Shown here one piece after another: positions 1-9,416 of a DNA stretch of 42,945 nucleotides. Where the stretch lies: assembly GCA_002375205.1 (NCBI GenBank), contig DFLL01000006.1:1-42945 (forward strand), in the 5' to 3' direction. The position numbers and the translations under genes were made by a program. Below the pieces are notes generated by a model. That model worked only from the letters and a program-made list of their open reading frames with translations. It ran no database searches and was not told the origin of the DNA. Position 1 is the first letter of the stretch, and every line of letters starts with the position of its first letter. This DNA is from Caryophanales bacterium UBA3620 (GTDB taxonomy: Bacteria; Bacillota_I; Bacilli_A; RF39; UBA660).

Positions 1-336
1 AATAATAATAATAAAATATATAATAGATGGAATTATATATCTAGCGAATTATCAAAAGATGGAAAAGTTACTTCTAAAACTGGTATTTATGAAAACGATA
101 ATTATCCTTATATCGAAATAGGAAAGGAAAAAATAAATATCTGCTATTATGAAGATGAATATGTTTGTCAAAAAGTCAATTATAAGTTAAGTGGAAAGAA
201 ACTTTTTGTTGAGCAAAATGATACTTTTTTATCTGGTAATTTTATAATTAAGCTTCGAAATGATGAATTAATTATTACAACTGAAAATGATGGGAGCAAT
301 ATTTTGATTACAACTAAATATAAAAGGGGAAAATAA
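1..336 (+). CDS. 3' end of an unknown gene (partial, runs off left edge)
   Basis: Frame 1 is open from the first base to a TAA at 334-336, giving about 111 residues. The sequence is polar and rich in Asn, Tyr, Lys and Ile, beginning in an Asn run (AAT repeats). It alternates charged and beta-prone residues and ends TTKYKRGK, as in the C-terminal beta-rich part of an extracellular or lipoprotein-like protein. No motif is recognised. The base composition fits a real coding region, and a strong terminator follows immediately, supporting this as a true gene end. Function unknown; it is not the pyrH gene that often precedes frr. Confidence 0.6.
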   Translation, partial: NNNNKIYNRWNYISSELSKDGKVTSKTGIYENDNYPYIEIGKEKINICYYEDEYVCQKVNYKLSGKKLFVEQNDTFLSGNFIIKLRNDELIITTENDGSNILITTKYKRGK

Positions 337-337
337 A

Positions 338-372
338 TAAAAATGCTATATTTAAAGTATAGCATTTTTAAG
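338..372 (+). terminator. Rho-independent terminator
   Basis: AAATGCTATA (341-350) pairs with TATAGCATTT (358-367) around a 7-nt loop and runs into T's. It closes the upstream partial gene and separates it from frr. Confidence 0.8.
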
Positions 373-431
373 TTTAGTATTGAAATAAATATCAACATAT
401 GATAGAATAGTGTTAGAAAAAAGGAGAAGAA

Positions 432-974
432 ATGGAAGAAATTATTAATCAAACTGAAGAAAAAATGATGATGACTATTGATTCATTAGAAAGTAAATTT
501 ACTAATGTAAGAGCTGGAAGAGCGAGTCCTAATATGCTAGATGGTGTTATGGTAGAGTATTATGGCAGCCCAACACCTTTAAAAAGCTTAGCTAATATAT
601 CAGTTCCTGAAGCTAGGCAATTATCTATTAAACCATTTGATAGATCATGTTTAGGAGCAATAGAGAAAGCAATATTTGAAGCTAATCTTGGTGTTACTCC
701 GAATAATAATGGGGAAGTAGTATTTATTGTAGTGCCTCCTCTTACTGAAGATAGAAGAAAAGAACTTGTTAAACAAGTTAAAATGCTTGCTGAAGAAGCT
801 AAGATTGCTCTTAGAAATATTAGGCAAGATGCTAATAAAGATATAGAGAGTCTTAAATTACCTGAAGATGAAGAAAAAAGAGGTCAGGAAGAAGTACAAG
901 ATCTTATTAATGAATATAATAAGATAATTGAAGATAAACTTAAAGATAAAGAAAAAGATTTAATGACTTTATAG
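432..974 (+). CDS. frr: Ribosome recycling factor
   Basis: 180 residues, close to the usual length of about 185. RRF works with EF-G to split the post-termination 70S complex so ribosomes can be reused. The conserved N-terminal segment with TNVRAGRASPNML (about 24-36) and the later segment with RRKELVKQVKMLAEEAKIALR (split here as RRKELVKQVK and MLAEEAKIALR, about 110-130) are diagnostic. The start is ATG 432 with AAGGAG just upstream. It lies downstream of a terminator, so it probably has its own promoter. pyrH, the usual partner, is not seen in this window. Confidence 0.97.
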   Translation: MEEIINQTEEKMMMTIDSLESKFTNVRAGRASPNMLDGVMVEYYGSPTPLKSLANISVPEARQLSIKPFDRSCLGAIEKAIFEANLGVTPNNNGEVVFIVVPPLTEDRRKELVKQVKMLAEEAKIALRNIRQDANKDIESLKLPEDEEKRGQEEVQDLINEYNKIIEDKLKDKEKDLMTL

Positions 975-994
975 GAAAGTTTGGGGGAATAGTT

Positions 995-1759
995 ATGAAA
1001 AAATTATATATGCCTACTGAAGAAGATATCTATCAACTAATAAAATTACAGAATGAATATAGAGATGTCTATTATGTCGGTATAAATATTTATGAATATT
1101 TAACTGCTAAAGTTATAGAAAAAATAATAAATGAAGACTATGATATTGGAGAAATAGAAAAATTATTTGCAAATCATATTGGTATTATTTATGGACTTTG
1201 TCGTGTTTGCCCTGAGAAAATGGAAAATACAAGTAGTTTTAAAAATTTTCCTGGTGTGTGTCGTCACTTAATTAATCAGACAAGTGGAAGTAGAATATAT
1301 AATTTGGATAATTTGGGGAAATTTTCTAAAGAGGTGCAATTTTCTGAGTCCGCTGGTATAATTGATGATGTAATTAAAATTCTTTATGAAGAATTAGAAA
1401 ATCATCCAGAATATAGATTTAATTATAAAGATAGTTTTTTACTTAATTCGATATTTAGTGTTGATTTTGAACAATTTAGCAATTTATCAATAGATTGTTT
1501 AAAAAAGTTGTGCGTTATAGATCCTATATATAGTATTAAATTTAATTCAGAAATATTAATGCCGGCTATATATGCTTTAATTGAAAAACCAGAAGAAAGA
1601 ATTATTAATTATCAAAGAAGTCAGATATTTAAAGAAGGAGTTAGAAAATATTTGCGTTTTTATGGATTTTATAATTTAGATAGTTCTCCAATTATTGTAA
1701 ATGAAGAAGGCTTAAAAGATGAAAAAACTAAGAAACTAGTAAAACTTTTACAGAATTAA
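995..1759 (+). CDS. Hypothetical protein, 254 aa
   Basis: Not recognised. The ORF starts at ATG 995 with a G-rich ribosome-binding site, 20 nt after frr, so the two are probably co-transcribed. The predicted protein is soluble and largely helical, with no signal peptide or membrane segment. It has several Cys residues (around GLCRVCPEKM and FPGVCRHLI, residues about 69-93, and in the middle, DCLKKLCV) that are spaced irregularly and do not form an obvious zinc site. The C-terminal part is basic and polar. It ends before the pheST T-box leader. Base composition matches its neighbours. Function unknown. Confidence 0.75.
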   Translation: MKKLYMPTEEDIYQLIKLQNEYRDVYYVGINIYEYLTAKVIEKIINEDYDIGEIEKLFANHIGIIYGLCRVCPEKMENTSSFKNFPGVCRHLINQTSGSRIYNLDNLGKFSKEVQFSESAGIIDDVIKILYEELENHPEYRFNYKDSFLLNSIFSVDFEQFSNLSIDCLKKLCVIDPIYSIKFNSEILMPAIYALIEKPEERIINYQRSQIFKEGVRKYLRFYGFYNLDSSPIIVNEEGLKDEKTKKLVKLLQN

Positions 1760-1784
1760 TAAAACAATAATAAGGAAATAGTAA

Positions 1785-1966
1785 TACTGAGATGTTAATT
1801 TATAGAGAGTTAATGTATGGTGAAAATTAACAATTAACTAAGTATGAATTCACCCTTTAGTTTTATCGGGTAACCTACGTTAAAGGTATAAGAGTATAAC
1901 TTATGTTATAAAGAAAGGTGGTACCGCGGATATATTTCGTCCTTTTATGGTACTATCTTTTTCTTT
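1785..1966 (+). promoter_or_regulatory. T-box leader, phenylalanine-specific (UUC specifier)
   Basis: The antiterminator signature AAAGGTGGTACCGCGG lies at about 1915-1930 and is followed by a CGTCCTTTTATGG...TTTTTC terminator region (about 1940-1963). Stem I is visible from about 1800. Its specifier loop reads GAATTCAC, putting codon TTC (Phe) at 1849-1851. T-boxes bind uncharged tRNA and allow readthrough when the amino acid is short. The Phe specifier agrees with pheS and pheT downstream, which supports both calls. Confidence 0.93.
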
Positions 1967-1979
1967 TGGAGTGTGATAT

Positions 1980-2255
1980 ATGGATTATTTACTTAGATAT
2001 GTATCAATGGAAACTTATAATAAAATAATAAAAGATAATAATGAATATATATTAGATTTACTTAAAGATAATTATGTTGATGTTAATCTTAATATTAAGT
2101 ATTTAATTAATTATGGAGTGTCTAATATTGATAAAATATTACCTAATATTATTAATGATTTAATACTAAGTCATAAAGATTTTGAAAAGAAAATAGAAGA
2201 GTATGAAAAGCATTTAACGAAAGATGAAGTTATTATGTTAATAGAAAATATGTAG
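1980..2255 (+). CDS. Small hypothetical protein in the pheST operon, 91 aa
   Basis: Starts at ATG 1980, directly after the T-box, with GGAG 9 nt upstream. It ends 12 nt before pheS, which has its own AGAAGGAG. The protein is helical and acidic/Asn-rich, with no motif I recognise, no membrane segment and no RNA-binding signature. Its place between the T-box and pheS means its expression is tied to phenylalanyl-tRNA charging. It is not a usual member of pheST operons. Function unknown. Confidence 0.7.
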   Translation: MDYLLRYVSMETYNKIIKDNNEYILDLLKDNYVDVNLNIKYLINYGVSNIDKILPNIINDLILSHKDFEKKIEEYEKHLTKDEVIMLIENM

Positions 2256-2267
2256 AAGGAGATAATT

Positions 2268-3305
2268 ATGAATAAAGAAGAAATAATTAAATTAATTGAA
2301 GAAAAAACTTGTAATATTAGTTCATTAGAAGAACTAAATAATTTAAAAGTAGAATTCTTAGGTAAAAAAGGAATTATTACGGAATATCAAAGTATGATTA
2401 AAGAAGTGCCTAATGAGGAAAAGAAAGAATTTGGTATGAAAGTAAATGAAGTAAGAACTTTATTTAATACTAAATATGAAGAAATTAAGAATATATTAGA
2501 AACGGAATTAATTAATAAAAAATTAGAAGAAGAAGCTATTGATATAACACTACCTAGTACTAAAATTAATATTGGTAGTGCTAATATCTTAGAAAAATTA
2601 ATTGAAGAAATAGAAGAAGTATTTATGTCAATGGGATATGATGTCGTCGATGGACCTGAGATAGAAGAAGATAAATATAATTTTGAGATGCTAAATATTC
2701 CAAAAGGACATCCTGCAAGAGATGCGCAAGATACTTTCTATATTGAAGGTGAAGAGATATTACTTAGAAGTCAAACTTCTCCTGTGCAAGTTAGAACGAT
2801 GTTAGAAGGAAAAGGAGTTACTCCTATTAGAATGATATGTCCTGGTAAAACATATCGTAGAGATGATGATGATGCAACACATTCACATCAATTTATGCAA
2901 ATAGAAGGATTACTAGTAGATAAAGATATTTCTTTATCAGATTTAAAAGGTACAATGGAAGTTGTATTTAAAAGATTATTTGGGAATGATGTAAAGGTTC
3001 GTTTTAGACCTAGTTATTATCAGTTTACGGAACCTAGTGTTGAAGTAGATATTACTTGTAGTAGTTGTAAAGGAAAAGGATGCAATATCTGTAAAAATAC
3101 AGGATGGATTACTATTGCTGGAGCAGGTATGGTTCATCCTAATGTCCTTAGAATGAGTGGATATGATCCAGAAAAATGGAGTGGTTTTGCTTTTGGCTTT
3201 GGAGCAGAACGTCTTGCTATGCTTAAATATAATATTGATGATTTAAGAGTATTTTATAATACAGATTTGAGAGTACTTAGAGATTTTGATAGGGAGGATG
3301 AATAA
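2268..3305 (+). CDS. pheS: Phenylalanyl-tRNA synthetase alpha subunit
   Basis: 345 residues, normal for bacterial PheS. With PheT it forms the alpha2beta2 enzyme that charges tRNA-Phe; alpha holds the class II catalytic core. The N-terminal coiled coil (about 1-90) is followed by the catalytic domain with NIPKGHPARD (about 144-153), motif 2 around YRRDDDDATHSHQFMQIEG, and the motif 3 region GFAFGFGAERLAMLKY near 310-325. A CSSCKGKGCNIC cysteine segment sits at about 264-275. The start ATG 2268 has AGAAGGAG. Only 2 nt separate it from pheT. Expression is likely controlled by the upstream Phe T-box. Confidence 0.98.
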   Translation: MNKEEIIKLIEEKTCNISSLEELNNLKVEFLGKKGIITEYQSMIKEVPNEEKKEFGMKVNEVRTLFNTKYEEIKNILETELINKKLEEEAIDITLPSTKINIGSANILEKLIEEIEEVFMSMGYDVVDGPEIEEDKYNFEMLNIPKGHPARDAQDTFYIEGEEILLRSQTSPVQVRTMLEGKGVTPIRMICPGKTYRRDDDDATHSHQFMQIEGLLVDKDISLSDLKGTMEVVFKRLFGNDVKVRFRPSYYQFTEPSVEVDITCSSCKGKGCNICKNTGWITIAGAGMVHPNVLRMSGYDPEKWSGFAFGFGAERLAMLKYNIDDLRVFYNTDLRVLRDFDREDE

Positions 3306-3307
3306 TA

Positions 3308-5677
3308 ATGATAAGTTTAAATTGGGTTAGTGATTATATTGATATTAAAGATCAAAATCCTAAAGAACTAGCTACTAAAATTACAAGAGCTGGTATTAAT
3401 GTTGAAAAAGTAATTACGCATCATATTGATAATTTAGTTATTGGTGAAGTAATTGAATGTAATCCTCATCCTGATTCTGATCACTTAAATGTATGTAAAG
3501 TTAATATTGGTAGTGAAGTACTACAAATAGTATGTGGAGCTTCTAATGTGAGAGAAGGTATTAAAGTAATTGTTGCAAGAGTTGGCGCTATCTTACCTGG
3601 AAACTTTGAAATTAAGAAAAGTAAAATAAGAGGCGTAGAATCTTATGGTATGATATGTGCCTTATTTGAACTAGGATTAGAGGAAAAGACTGAAGAAAAC
3701 TATAATAGAGGAATTGAAGAATTACCTGGTGATGCTCCAATAGGAGATGATCCTCTAAATTACTTAGGATTAGATGACACGTTATATGAACTTGATATTC
3801 ATAAACACAGGAATAATGACTGCTACTACCATATTGGATTTGCTTATGAAATAGCTTCGATTCTAAATAGAAAAGTAACTTTACCTAGTATTGAATTTAA
3901 GACAGTAAAGGATAAAATTGAAGATAACTTTAATTTAGAAGTTAATACTAATAAGTGTACTTATTATATGGCTAGAGAGGTTAAAAATGTTATAATTGGG
4001 GAAAGCCCTGAATTTATAAAGAAAAGACTTATTAATGCTGGTATGAGGCCTATTAATAATGTCGTCGATATATCTAACTATGTAATGCTTGAGTTTGGTC
4101 AACCTCTTCATTTCTTTGATAAAGATAAACTTGGTAATACTATTGTCGTAAGAGATGCTAAGGATAATGAAAAAATAATTACTTTAGATGGTAAAGAAAG
4201 AATATTATCTAGTGATGATATTGTTATTACTGATGGAGATAAACCTGTATGTATAGCAGGAGTAATGGGAGGAGAAAATACTGAGGTAGATGAAAATACA
4301 AAAAATATTTTGATTGAAGCTGCTATCTTTAATCCTGTTAGTATTAGATATACTTCGAGAAAACTTGGCTTACCATCGGAAGCATCAATTAGATATGGTA
4401 AAGGATTAAATTATGAGTATACTGAGTTAGCTAGTAAGAGAGCTTGTCATTTGCTAGAAAAATATGCTGATGCTGAAATATTAGAGGGTTATGTACTTAT
4501 CGATAATGAAAATCATGAAGAAAAGAAATTATCTTTTTATCCAGAAGAAGTTGATAAACTACTTGGTATTACTATATCTGAAGAAGATATGAAATTAGAA
4601 TTAGATAGACTTGATTTTCAATATGAAATTGATAATCATAAATTTAATGTTACTATACCTAGGAGAAGATTAGATATTGATCCTAATGTTAATGATATAG
4701 CGGAAGAAATTGGAAGACTCTATGGTTATGATAATTTAAATGGAACTCTTCCTAAAGTAGAAATAAGAAGAGGTATTTATAAAGGTGATGTTAAATATCG
4801 AAAGATTATCTCTAAGAGACTTAGAAGTTTATCTTTAAATGAAGTAAAAACATATACTTTAGTTAGTCCGGATATGGCTAAGATGTTTAATTATGAAAAT
4901 AAAGAAAAAGTGGTATTACCTAATCCTATGAGTATGGATAAAAGCATTGTTAGAACTACTTTAATTCCATCACTTATGAATGTATATGAATATAATAAGT
5001 ATCGTAATGTTAAAGATATATCAATATATGAAATAGCTAAAACATATGATAAAGAGTATAATGAGACGACAAAAGTAAGTGGATTATTAAGTGGAGAATA
5101 TGTTACTAATCCGTGGAGAGATAATATTAAAATAGACTTTTATGTAGTTAAAGGAATTATTGAAAATATGCTTGATTATATGGGCTATAAAAATAGATAT
5201 TCATTTGTTAAAGGAAATATTAATGATTTACATCCTGGAGTACAAGCTAATATTATTTTAGATGGAAAGAACATAGGTATACTTGGAAAAATTCATCCTA
5301 ATATTACGAAAGATGATATTTATATCTTTGAATTTGATTTAGATAGTTTAATTGGTAAAAGTGGTAAACTAAAATATAAAGAAGCTTATAAGTATCCTAG
5401 TATAAGTAAAGATATGGCCTTTATAATTAATAAAAAGATAGAAGCAGGAGATATAATTAAAACTATTAAGAAAGTCTCTGATAACACTTTAAAAGAAGTA
5501 AATGTTTTTGATATTTATATGGGTAATAATATTGATAATGATAAGAAGAGTATTGCTTTTAATCTTTTGTATAATGGCGATAGCAGGACATTGACTGATG
5601 AAGAAGTAATGGTATTGTTTAATAAAGCTATTAAAGAAGTTGAAAATAAGTATAATGCTGTTTTAAGAAATAATTAA
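3308..5677 (+). CDS. pheT: Phenylalanyl-tRNA synthetase beta subunit
   Basis: 789 residues, usual for PheT. Domains in order: N-terminal tRNA-binding OB fold (about 40-150, with HPDSDHLNVCKV), the B3/B4 editing domain (about 210-390), the B5 domain (about 400-475), the catalytic-like core, and a C-terminal ferredoxin-fold anticodon-binding domain starting near YKYPSISKDMAFI (about 695) and ending at the C-terminus. The start ATG follows pheS by 2 nt with GGAGGATGAATA upstream, so translation is coupled. A terminator follows. The B3/B4 domain normally hydrolyses mischarged Tyr-tRNA-Phe. Confidence 0.98.
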   Translation: MISLNWVSDYIDIKDQNPKELATKITRAGINVEKVITHHIDNLVIGEVIECNPHPDSDHLNVCKVNIGSEVLQIVCGASNVREGIKVIVARVGAILPGNFEIKKSKIRGVESYGMICALFELGLEEKTEENYNRGIEELPGDAPIGDDPLNYLGLDDTLYELDIHKHRNNDCYYHIGFAYEIASILNRKVTLPSIEFKTVKDKIEDNFNLEVNTNKCTYYMAREVKNVIIGESPEFIKKRLINAGMRPINNVVDISNYVMLEFGQPLHFFDKDKLGNTIVVRDAKDNEKIITLDGKERILSSDDIVITDGDKPVCIAGVMGGENTEVDENTKNILIEAAIFNPVSIRYTSRKLGLPSEASIRYGKGLNYEYTELASKRACHLLEKYADAEILEGYVLIDNENHEEKKLSFYPEEVDKLLGITISEEDMKLELDRLDFQYEIDNHKFNVTIPRRRLDIDPNVNDIAEEIGRLYGYDNLNGTLPKVEIRRGIYKGDVKYRKIISKRLRSLSLNEVKTYTLVSPDMAKMFNYENKEKVVLPNPMSMDKSIVRTTLIPSLMNVYEYNKYRNVKDISIYEIAKTYDKEYNETTKVSGLLSGEYVTNPWRDNIKIDFYVVKGIIENMLDYMGYKNRYSFVKGNINDLHPGVQANIILDGKNIGILGKIHPNITKDDIYIFEFDLDSLIGKSGKLKYKEAYKYPSISKDMAFIINKKIEAGDIIKTIKKVSDNTLKEVNVFDIYMGNNIDNDKKSIAFNLLYNGDSRTLTDEEVMVLFNKAIKEVENKYNAVLRNN

Positions 5678-5681
5678 TTAT

Positions 5682-5708
5682 AAGTTCTCTTTTTTGAGAA
5701 CTTTTTTA
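5682..5708 (+). terminator. Rho-independent terminator of the pheST operon
   Basis: AAGTTCTC (5682-5689) pairs with GAGAACTT (5696-5703) over a 6-nt T loop and is followed by TTTT. It lies just after the pheT stop. Confidence 0.88.
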
Positions 5709-5761
5709 ATATTTCTGGCTTTTTATTAAAAAAGATTGTATAATGATATTGGTGATATATA

Positions 5762-6697
5762 TTGAATAACTTAAGAGTAGTATTTATGGGTACTCCAGAA
5801 TTTGCTTATAATGTACTAGATAATTTAATTAAAAATACTAATGTAGTATTGGTTGTTTCACAACCTGATAGAGAAAAGGATAGAAAAGGTAATATTATTT
5901 ATAGCCCTTGTAAAAAACTTGCAATAGAGAATAATATTGAGGTATTTCAGCCATTGAAGATTAAAGAAGATTATCAAAAAATAATAGATAAAGAACCTGA
6001 TATTATAATAACATGTGCTTATGGGCAAATAATACCTCAAAGTCTTCTTGATTATCCTAAATATGGTTGTATTAATGTTCATGCTTCATTACTTCCAAAG
6101 TTAAGAGGAGGAGCTCCTATTCATCATGCTATTATGGATGGCTACAAAGAAACTGGTGTTACTATTATGTATATGGATAATAAAATGGATAGTGGTGATA
6201 TTATTAGTCAAGTTAAACTTAATATTGATGATAATATATCTTTAGATACATTATATAGTAATCTTTCATTTATTGGAAGTAAACTACTTATTGATACGTT
6301 ACCTAGTATTATTAATGGCACAAATAATAGGATTAAACAAGATATAAATGAAGTAACATTTGGTTATAATATTACTAAGGAAGAAGAACATATTAATTTT
6401 AATGAATCTATTGATATAGTGCATAATAAAATAAGAGGACTATCTAGTATACCTGGTGCATATACGATGTTAAATAATAAGAGAATGAAAGTATATGTAT
6501 CTGAAAAAACTAGTATTTTATCTAGTGGTAAACCTGGTACGATTATTGATGTTAATGAAGAGGGGATATTTGTTTGTACTAATGATTACGTTATTAAACT
6601 TATCGATGTTAAACTAGAAGGAAAAAATAGGCATAAAGTTAAAGATTTAATTAATGGAATAAAGAAAGATGATTTAATAGGAGAAGTATTGAAATGA
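5762..6697 (+). CDS. fmt: Methionyl-tRNA formyltransferase
   Basis: 311 residues, normal for Fmt, which formylates Met-tRNA(fMet) with 10-formyl-THF for translation initiation. The N-terminus has FMGTPEFA (about 8-15). The formyl-transfer signature HASLLPKLRGGAPIHHAI (about 115-132) contains the catalytic-region His and the SLLP loop, and the C-terminal OB-like domain follows. The start is a TTG at 5762 with GGTGAT upstream; no in-frame ATG fits before the conserved N-terminus. A TATAAT at 5739-5744 is a likely -10 box after the pheT terminator. It overlaps the next gene by 4 nt (ATGA). Confidence 0.97.
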   Translation: MNNLRVVFMGTPEFAYNVLDNLIKNTNVVLVVSQPDREKDRKGNIIYSPCKKLAIENNIEVFQPLKIKEDYQKIIDKEPDIIITCAYGQIIPQSLLDYPKYGCINVHASLLPKLRGGAPIHHAIMDGYKETGVTIMYMDNKMDSGDIISQVKLNIDDNISLDTLYSNLSFIGSKLLIDTLPSIINGTNNRIKQDINEVTFGYNITKEEEHINFNESIDIVHNKIRGLSSIPGAYTMLNNKRMKVYVSEKTSILSSGKPGTIIDVNEEGIFVCTNDYVIKLIDVKLEGKNRHKVKDLINGIKKDDLIGEVLK

Positions 6698-7362
6698 AAA
6701 AATTAAGTATTAAAGATTTTAATTTTTCTAAGTTAAAGGAAATGTGGAAAGATAAAAAAGGAAGAGCTAAAATAGAATTATCCCTGTACTTAATATTCTT
6801 TTTAATTGTGGTGATTTTTGCTAGAGTATCAAGCCATACTGCTGGTAATATAGAGAAAAATCATACTGATGAATCTTTTATATTTAGTTTAAAGGATAAT
6901 TATATTTGTGATATAAATATTGCTTTAAATGGAGATATTTATGAATATAATTTGAAGGTTTTAGGAAATAATGCTAATATTGTTATGAAAAGTAGTAATG
7001 AGGAGAAATTCTATCATTTAATGAATAATAAATATTATGAATTAGATAATAATGGTAATTATATACTTACTACTACTGATGAGGTTTTTCCATATATTAA
7101 TTTTAATTTTTTAAATATAAAGAATATTAGAAATTTTATTATAGATGGTAATAAAGAGGATAATGAATATAGAATTAAAATATCAGATATTATATTGAAT
7201 AATACAAGTAATGATGATGTTATTATAATAGTAGATGAGGTTAATAAATATATTGAAATTGATTATTCTAATTTATTAAAAATTGATAATGAAGATATTA
7301 GTTCTGCTTTAGTTAAGATGACATTTAGTAATATTGATAATGTTTTGTCTTTAGAGGAATAG
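6694..7362 (+). CDS. Unknown single-pass membrane protein, 222 aa
   Basis: Overlaps the end of fmt by 4 nt, so it is translationally coupled. Residues about 1-28 are basic and cytoplasmic. A hydrophobic segment (LSLYLIFFLIVVIFARV, about 31-47) is a single membrane helix, and the remaining 170 residues are polar, Asn- and beta-rich and presumably outside. No family is recognised. The topology resembles other short N-in/C-out cell-envelope proteins in this genome (for example the gene at 27952). It lies between fmt and the cell-wall genes murG-murB-divIB, which hints at an envelope role but does not prove one. Confidence 0.75.
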   Translation: MKKLSIKDFNFSKLKEMWKDKKGRAKIELSLYLIFFLIVVIFARVSSHTAGNIEKNHTDESFIFSLKDNYICDINIALNGDIYEYNLKVLGNNANIVMKSSNEEKFYHLMNNKYYELDNNGNYILTTTDEVFPYINFNFLNIKNIRNFIIDGNKEDNEYRIKISDIILNNTSNDDVIIIVDEVNKYIEIDYSNLLKIDNEDISSALVKMTFSNIDNVLSLEE

Positions 7363-7383
7363 GACACATAAATTATGTCAATT

Positions 7384-7420
7384 AAGTATATATTTTATTA
7401 GGATATATATACTTTTTTTT
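7384..7420 (+). terminator. Rho-independent terminator
   Basis: AAGTATATAT (7384-7393) pairs with ATATATACTT (7405-7414) and is followed by a T run to about 7420. It closes the fmt operon before murG. Confidence 0.8.
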
Positions 7421-7455
7421 GTTTTTATGTTAAAATTATTATGGAGAGTGATAAA

Positions 7456-8550
7456 GTGAGAGTTATAGTATCCGCAGGTGGAACTGGAGGACATATTTAT
7501 CCAGCACTTGCTATAATTAATAAAATAAAAGAAGAAGAACCGGATAGTGAGTTTTTATATATTGGTACTACTAATAGAATGGAAAAAGACTTAGTTCCTA
7601 GTCTTGGATATAGATATGAAGGATTAGAGGTTACAGGTTTTAAGAGAAAACTTACTTTTGATAATATTAGGACAATTACTAATTTTATTGGAGCAATAAA
7701 GAAAGCTAAAGCTATTATTAAAGATTTTAATCCCGATGTTGTTATTGGTTGTGGTGGATATGTTACTGCGCCAGTTATATATGCTGCTAAAAAATTGGGT
7801 AAGAAGACTTTTATTCATGAGCAAAATAGTGTTGTTGGCCTTGCTAATAAGTTCTTATCTAGATATACAGATAAAATAGGTGTATCATTTGAAAGTACTA
7901 TTAAAGATTTTCCAAATGGTAAAGCAGTTCTTACTGGTAATCCTTGTAGTGAAAAAGCTCTTAGTATTAATAAAAGTACTAAGAAGAGTTTAGGTTTTGA
8001 TAATGATAAAAAGTTACTTCTTATTGTTATGGGATCTCTTGGTAGTAGAACAGTTAATGATATAATATTTGGCTTTATTGATAAATTTAGAAATAAAGAT
8101 TATAATGTTGTTTTTGTTACTGGTAATTCTTATTATGATCGTGTTAAGGATAAAAGGGTACCGGAAAATGTTAAGGTACTTCCATTTATCTATGAGTTGC
8201 CTGGTATTATGAAGGTAACTGATTTAATGGTTACTAGGGCAGGGGCTTCGACGATGAGTGAAATAACTGCTCTTGAGGTACCTAGTATATTTATACCTAG
8301 TCCCTATGTTACGAATAATCATCAGTATTTAAATGCTATGGATTTAGTAAATAATAATGCTGGTTTGATATTAGAGGAAAAAGATTTAAATGAAAAGAAT
8401 TTAATTGATTTAATTGATACTACTATTAATGATAAAGAAAAAATTAAGGAGATTAAGAGTAATTTAAAGAAGATTGGAATTAAAGATAGTAGTACGCGTA
8501 TATATAATGTATTAAAGGATTTGATACTGGATGATAGAAAATTTTATTAA
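7456..8550 (+). CDS. murG: UDP-GlcNAc:lipid-I N-acetylglucosaminyltransferase MurG
   Basis: 364 residues from the chosen start. MurG adds GlcNAc to lipid I to form lipid II on the inner membrane face. The Gly-rich loop SAGGTGGHIYPALAI is at the N-terminus, IGCGGYVTAPV is at about 95-105, and the C-terminal donor-site motif TRAGASTMSEITALEVPSIFIPSP runs from about 258 (given in two parts: TRAGASTMSEITALE, VPSIFIPSP). I prefer GTG 7456: GGAGAG at 7443-7448 is correctly spaced for it. The ATG at 7441 overlaps that Shine-Dalgarno and has none of its own. A TTAAAAT -10-like box lies just upstream. murG overlaps murB by 20 nt. Confidence 0.96.
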   Translation: MRVIVSAGGTGGHIYPALAIINKIKEEEPDSEFLYIGTTNRMEKDLVPSLGYRYEGLEVTGFKRKLTFDNIRTITNFIGAIKKAKAIIKDFNPDVVIGCGGYVTAPVIYAAKKLGKKTFIHEQNSVVGLANKFLSRYTDKIGVSFESTIKDFPNGKAVLTGNPCSEKALSINKSTKKSLGFDNDKKLLLIVMGSLGSRTVNDIIFGFIDKFRNKDYNVVFVTGNSYYDRVKDKRVPENVKVLPFIYELPGIMKVTDLMVTRAGASTMSEITALEVPSIFIPSPYVTNNHQYLNAMDLVNNNAGLILEEKDLNEKNLIDLIDTTINDKEKIKEIKSNLKKIGIKDSSTRIYNVLKDLILDDRKFY

Positions 8551-9412
8551 AGATTATGAGTACTATAAAAATGCTTCTCTTAAAAAATATAATACCTATA
8601 GGCTAGATATTAAGGCTAACTATCTGATATTTCCTAAGGATGCCCAGGAACTTATTAGTTTACTTAAGTATTTAAAAGAAAATAATATTAAATATTTAAT
8701 CTTGGGTGGAGGATCTAATGTTATTCTTGCTAGACCTATATTTGATGTAGTTATTAAATTAGATAGATTAAATAATGTTACGATTAATGATAATATTGTA
8801 AAAGCTGAAGCGGGGGTTAGTTTAATTAGTTTAGCTAATACTTGTATGAAAGAAGGACTTTCTGGTCTTGCTTTTGCAGGTGGCATTCCAGGACTAGTTG
8901 GAGCATCTACTTCTATGAATGCTGGTGCATATAAAGAGGAGATATCAAATATAATAAAGGAGGTAAAAGTACTTACTCCTAATCTAGATATTAAGATAAT
9001 GACTAAAGATGAATTAAATTATGGTTATAGGGATTCATTTTTAAAAAGAAATAAGGAATATCTATGCTTAGAAACTACTTTTATGATGAAGAGGGAAGAT
9101 CCTATTAAAATAAAAAATATAATGGATGATCGTAAAAGAAGGAGAATTGAAAGTCAACCACTTGACAAACCATCTGCTGGGTCGGTATTTAGAAATCCTG
9201 ATGGTATGTCTGCGGGTAAAATAATTGAAGATATTGGATTAAAAGGTTATAAGATTGGAGGAGCATCGATTAGCGAAAAGCATGCTAATTTTATTATTAA
9301 TGATGATGATGCTACCTTTGAAGATATTATTGAATTAATAGATTTTATTAAGAAAAAAGTGAAAAAAGAATATGATATTGATTTAATACTAGAGCAAGAA
9401 ATTATTTGGTGA
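8531..9412 (+). CDS. murB: UDP-N-acetylenolpyruvoylglucosamine reductase MurB
   Basis: 293 residues, the usual size of the shorter Gram-positive MurB. It is a flavoenzyme that reduces UDP-GlcNAc-enolpyruvate to UDP-MurNAc using NADPH. The FAD-binding PCMH fold is shown by LILGGGSNVI (about 56-65) and GLAFAGGIPGLVGAS. The catalytic Ser lies in KPSAGSVFRNP (about 213-223), and the C-terminal Glu is in DLILEQEIIW. It begins inside the murG 3' end in another frame (20-nt overlap) and ends 4 nt before divIB, so the three genes form one operon. Confidence 0.97.
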   Translation: MIENFIKDYEYYKNASLKKYNTYRLDIKANYLIFPKDAQELISLLKYLKENNIKYLILGGGSNVILARPIFDVVIKLDRLNNVTINDNIVKAEAGVSLISLANTCMKEGLSGLAFAGGIPGLVGASTSMNAGAYKEEISNIIKEVKVLTPNLDIKIMTKDELNYGYRDSFLKRNKEYLCLETTFMMKREDPIKIKNIMDDRKRRRIESQPLDKPSAGSVFRNPDGMSAGKIIEDIGLKGYKIGGASISEKHANFIINDDDATFEDIIELIDFIKKKVKKEYDIDLILEQEIIW

Positions 9413-9416
9413 TATT

